This document shows, piece after piece, positions 6,220 to 6,279 of a stretch of DNA of 6,279 nt. The position numbers were made by a program, and so were the translations under genes. This DNA is from Clostridiales bacterium. Its GTDB lineage: Bacteria > Bacillota > Clostridia > Oscillospirales > Oscillospiraceae. Position 1 is the first letter of the stretch; the number at the start of each line of letters is the position of its first letter. The notes under the pieces are model-generated. The model ran no database searches. It was given only the letters and a program-made list of their open reading frames with translations, and was not told the origin of the DNA. Location of the stretch: contig DXYV01000076.1 in NCBI GenBank assembly GCA_019415645.1, forward strand, positions 1 through 6,279, given 5' to 3'.

Positions 6220-6279
6220 AACAGTTGATTTTGTTGGTCAAAAGCCGACTGGAAATCATAAAGAGAGACATACATTTTG

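Noticed and set aside
6232..6252. Small inverted repeat GTTGG/CCGAC after the last gene
   Set aside because: It is only five base pairs with one G-T pair and has no T-run, so it does not qualify as a terminator.
1..6279. CRISPR array, tRNA or rRNA genes, insertion sequence or phage features
   Set aside because: No regularly spaced repeats, tRNA-like cloverleaf, terminal inverted repeats, or transposase or integrase coding sequence was seen. The window is nearly filled by metabolic and regulatory genes.

Overview
This window is a compact catabolic locus, all on the + strand. It holds a sigma-54 (RpoN) enhancer-binding activator, an intrinsic terminator, a regulatory gap with a consensus-perfect -24/-12 promoter, and then five tightly packed enzyme genes. 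The genes look roughly 60% G+C by eye and carry strong AAGGAG-type Shine-Dalgarno sites. Protein style and gene types suggest a G+C-rich member of the Clostridia, for example an Oscillospiraceae-like gut bacterium. No rRNA or other phylogenetic marker is present, so this placement is an inference.

Layout. Bases 3-1364 encode a PAS / AAA+ / Fis-type HTH activator whose true start may lie before the window. A hairpin with a T-run at 1407-1457 ends that transcript. The gap from 1458 to 1730 holds several short direct and inverted repeats (candidate activator sites) and the sigma-54 promoter at 1674-1689. The enzyme genes are an HpcH/HpaI-type aldolase (1731-2495), a D-isomer-specific 2-hydroxyacid dehydrogenase (2514-3467), an IolB/KduI-type cupin isomerase (3503-4363), a UlaG-like metallo-beta-lactamase-fold hydrolase (4385-5182) and a zinc-dependent medium-chain dehydrogenase (5182-6219). 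Gaps between them are 18, 35 and 21 bases, followed by a 1-base overlap (TAATG), so they very probably form one operon. The last 60 bases show no terminator, and the operon may continue past the window.

How the genes fit together. The activator keeps the GAFTGA loop needed to contact sigma-54, and a textbook sigma-54 promoter follows directly. The simplest reading is that a small ligand sensed by the PAS domain switches on the enzyme operon. The enzyme set (polyol/sugar dehydrogenase, sugar-acid lactonase-like hydrolase, deoxyuronate isomerase, 2-keto-acid aldolase, 2-hydroxyacid dehydrogenase) suggests breakdown of an unusual sugar acid, deoxyuronate or cyclitol to pyruvate or another 2-keto acid plus an aldehyde. 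No kinase, dehydratase, PTS component or other iol gene is visible. The set therefore matches no standard inositol, ascorbate or hexuronate pathway that I recognise. The substrate cannot be read from sequence, and this possible uncharacterised pathway is the main finding.
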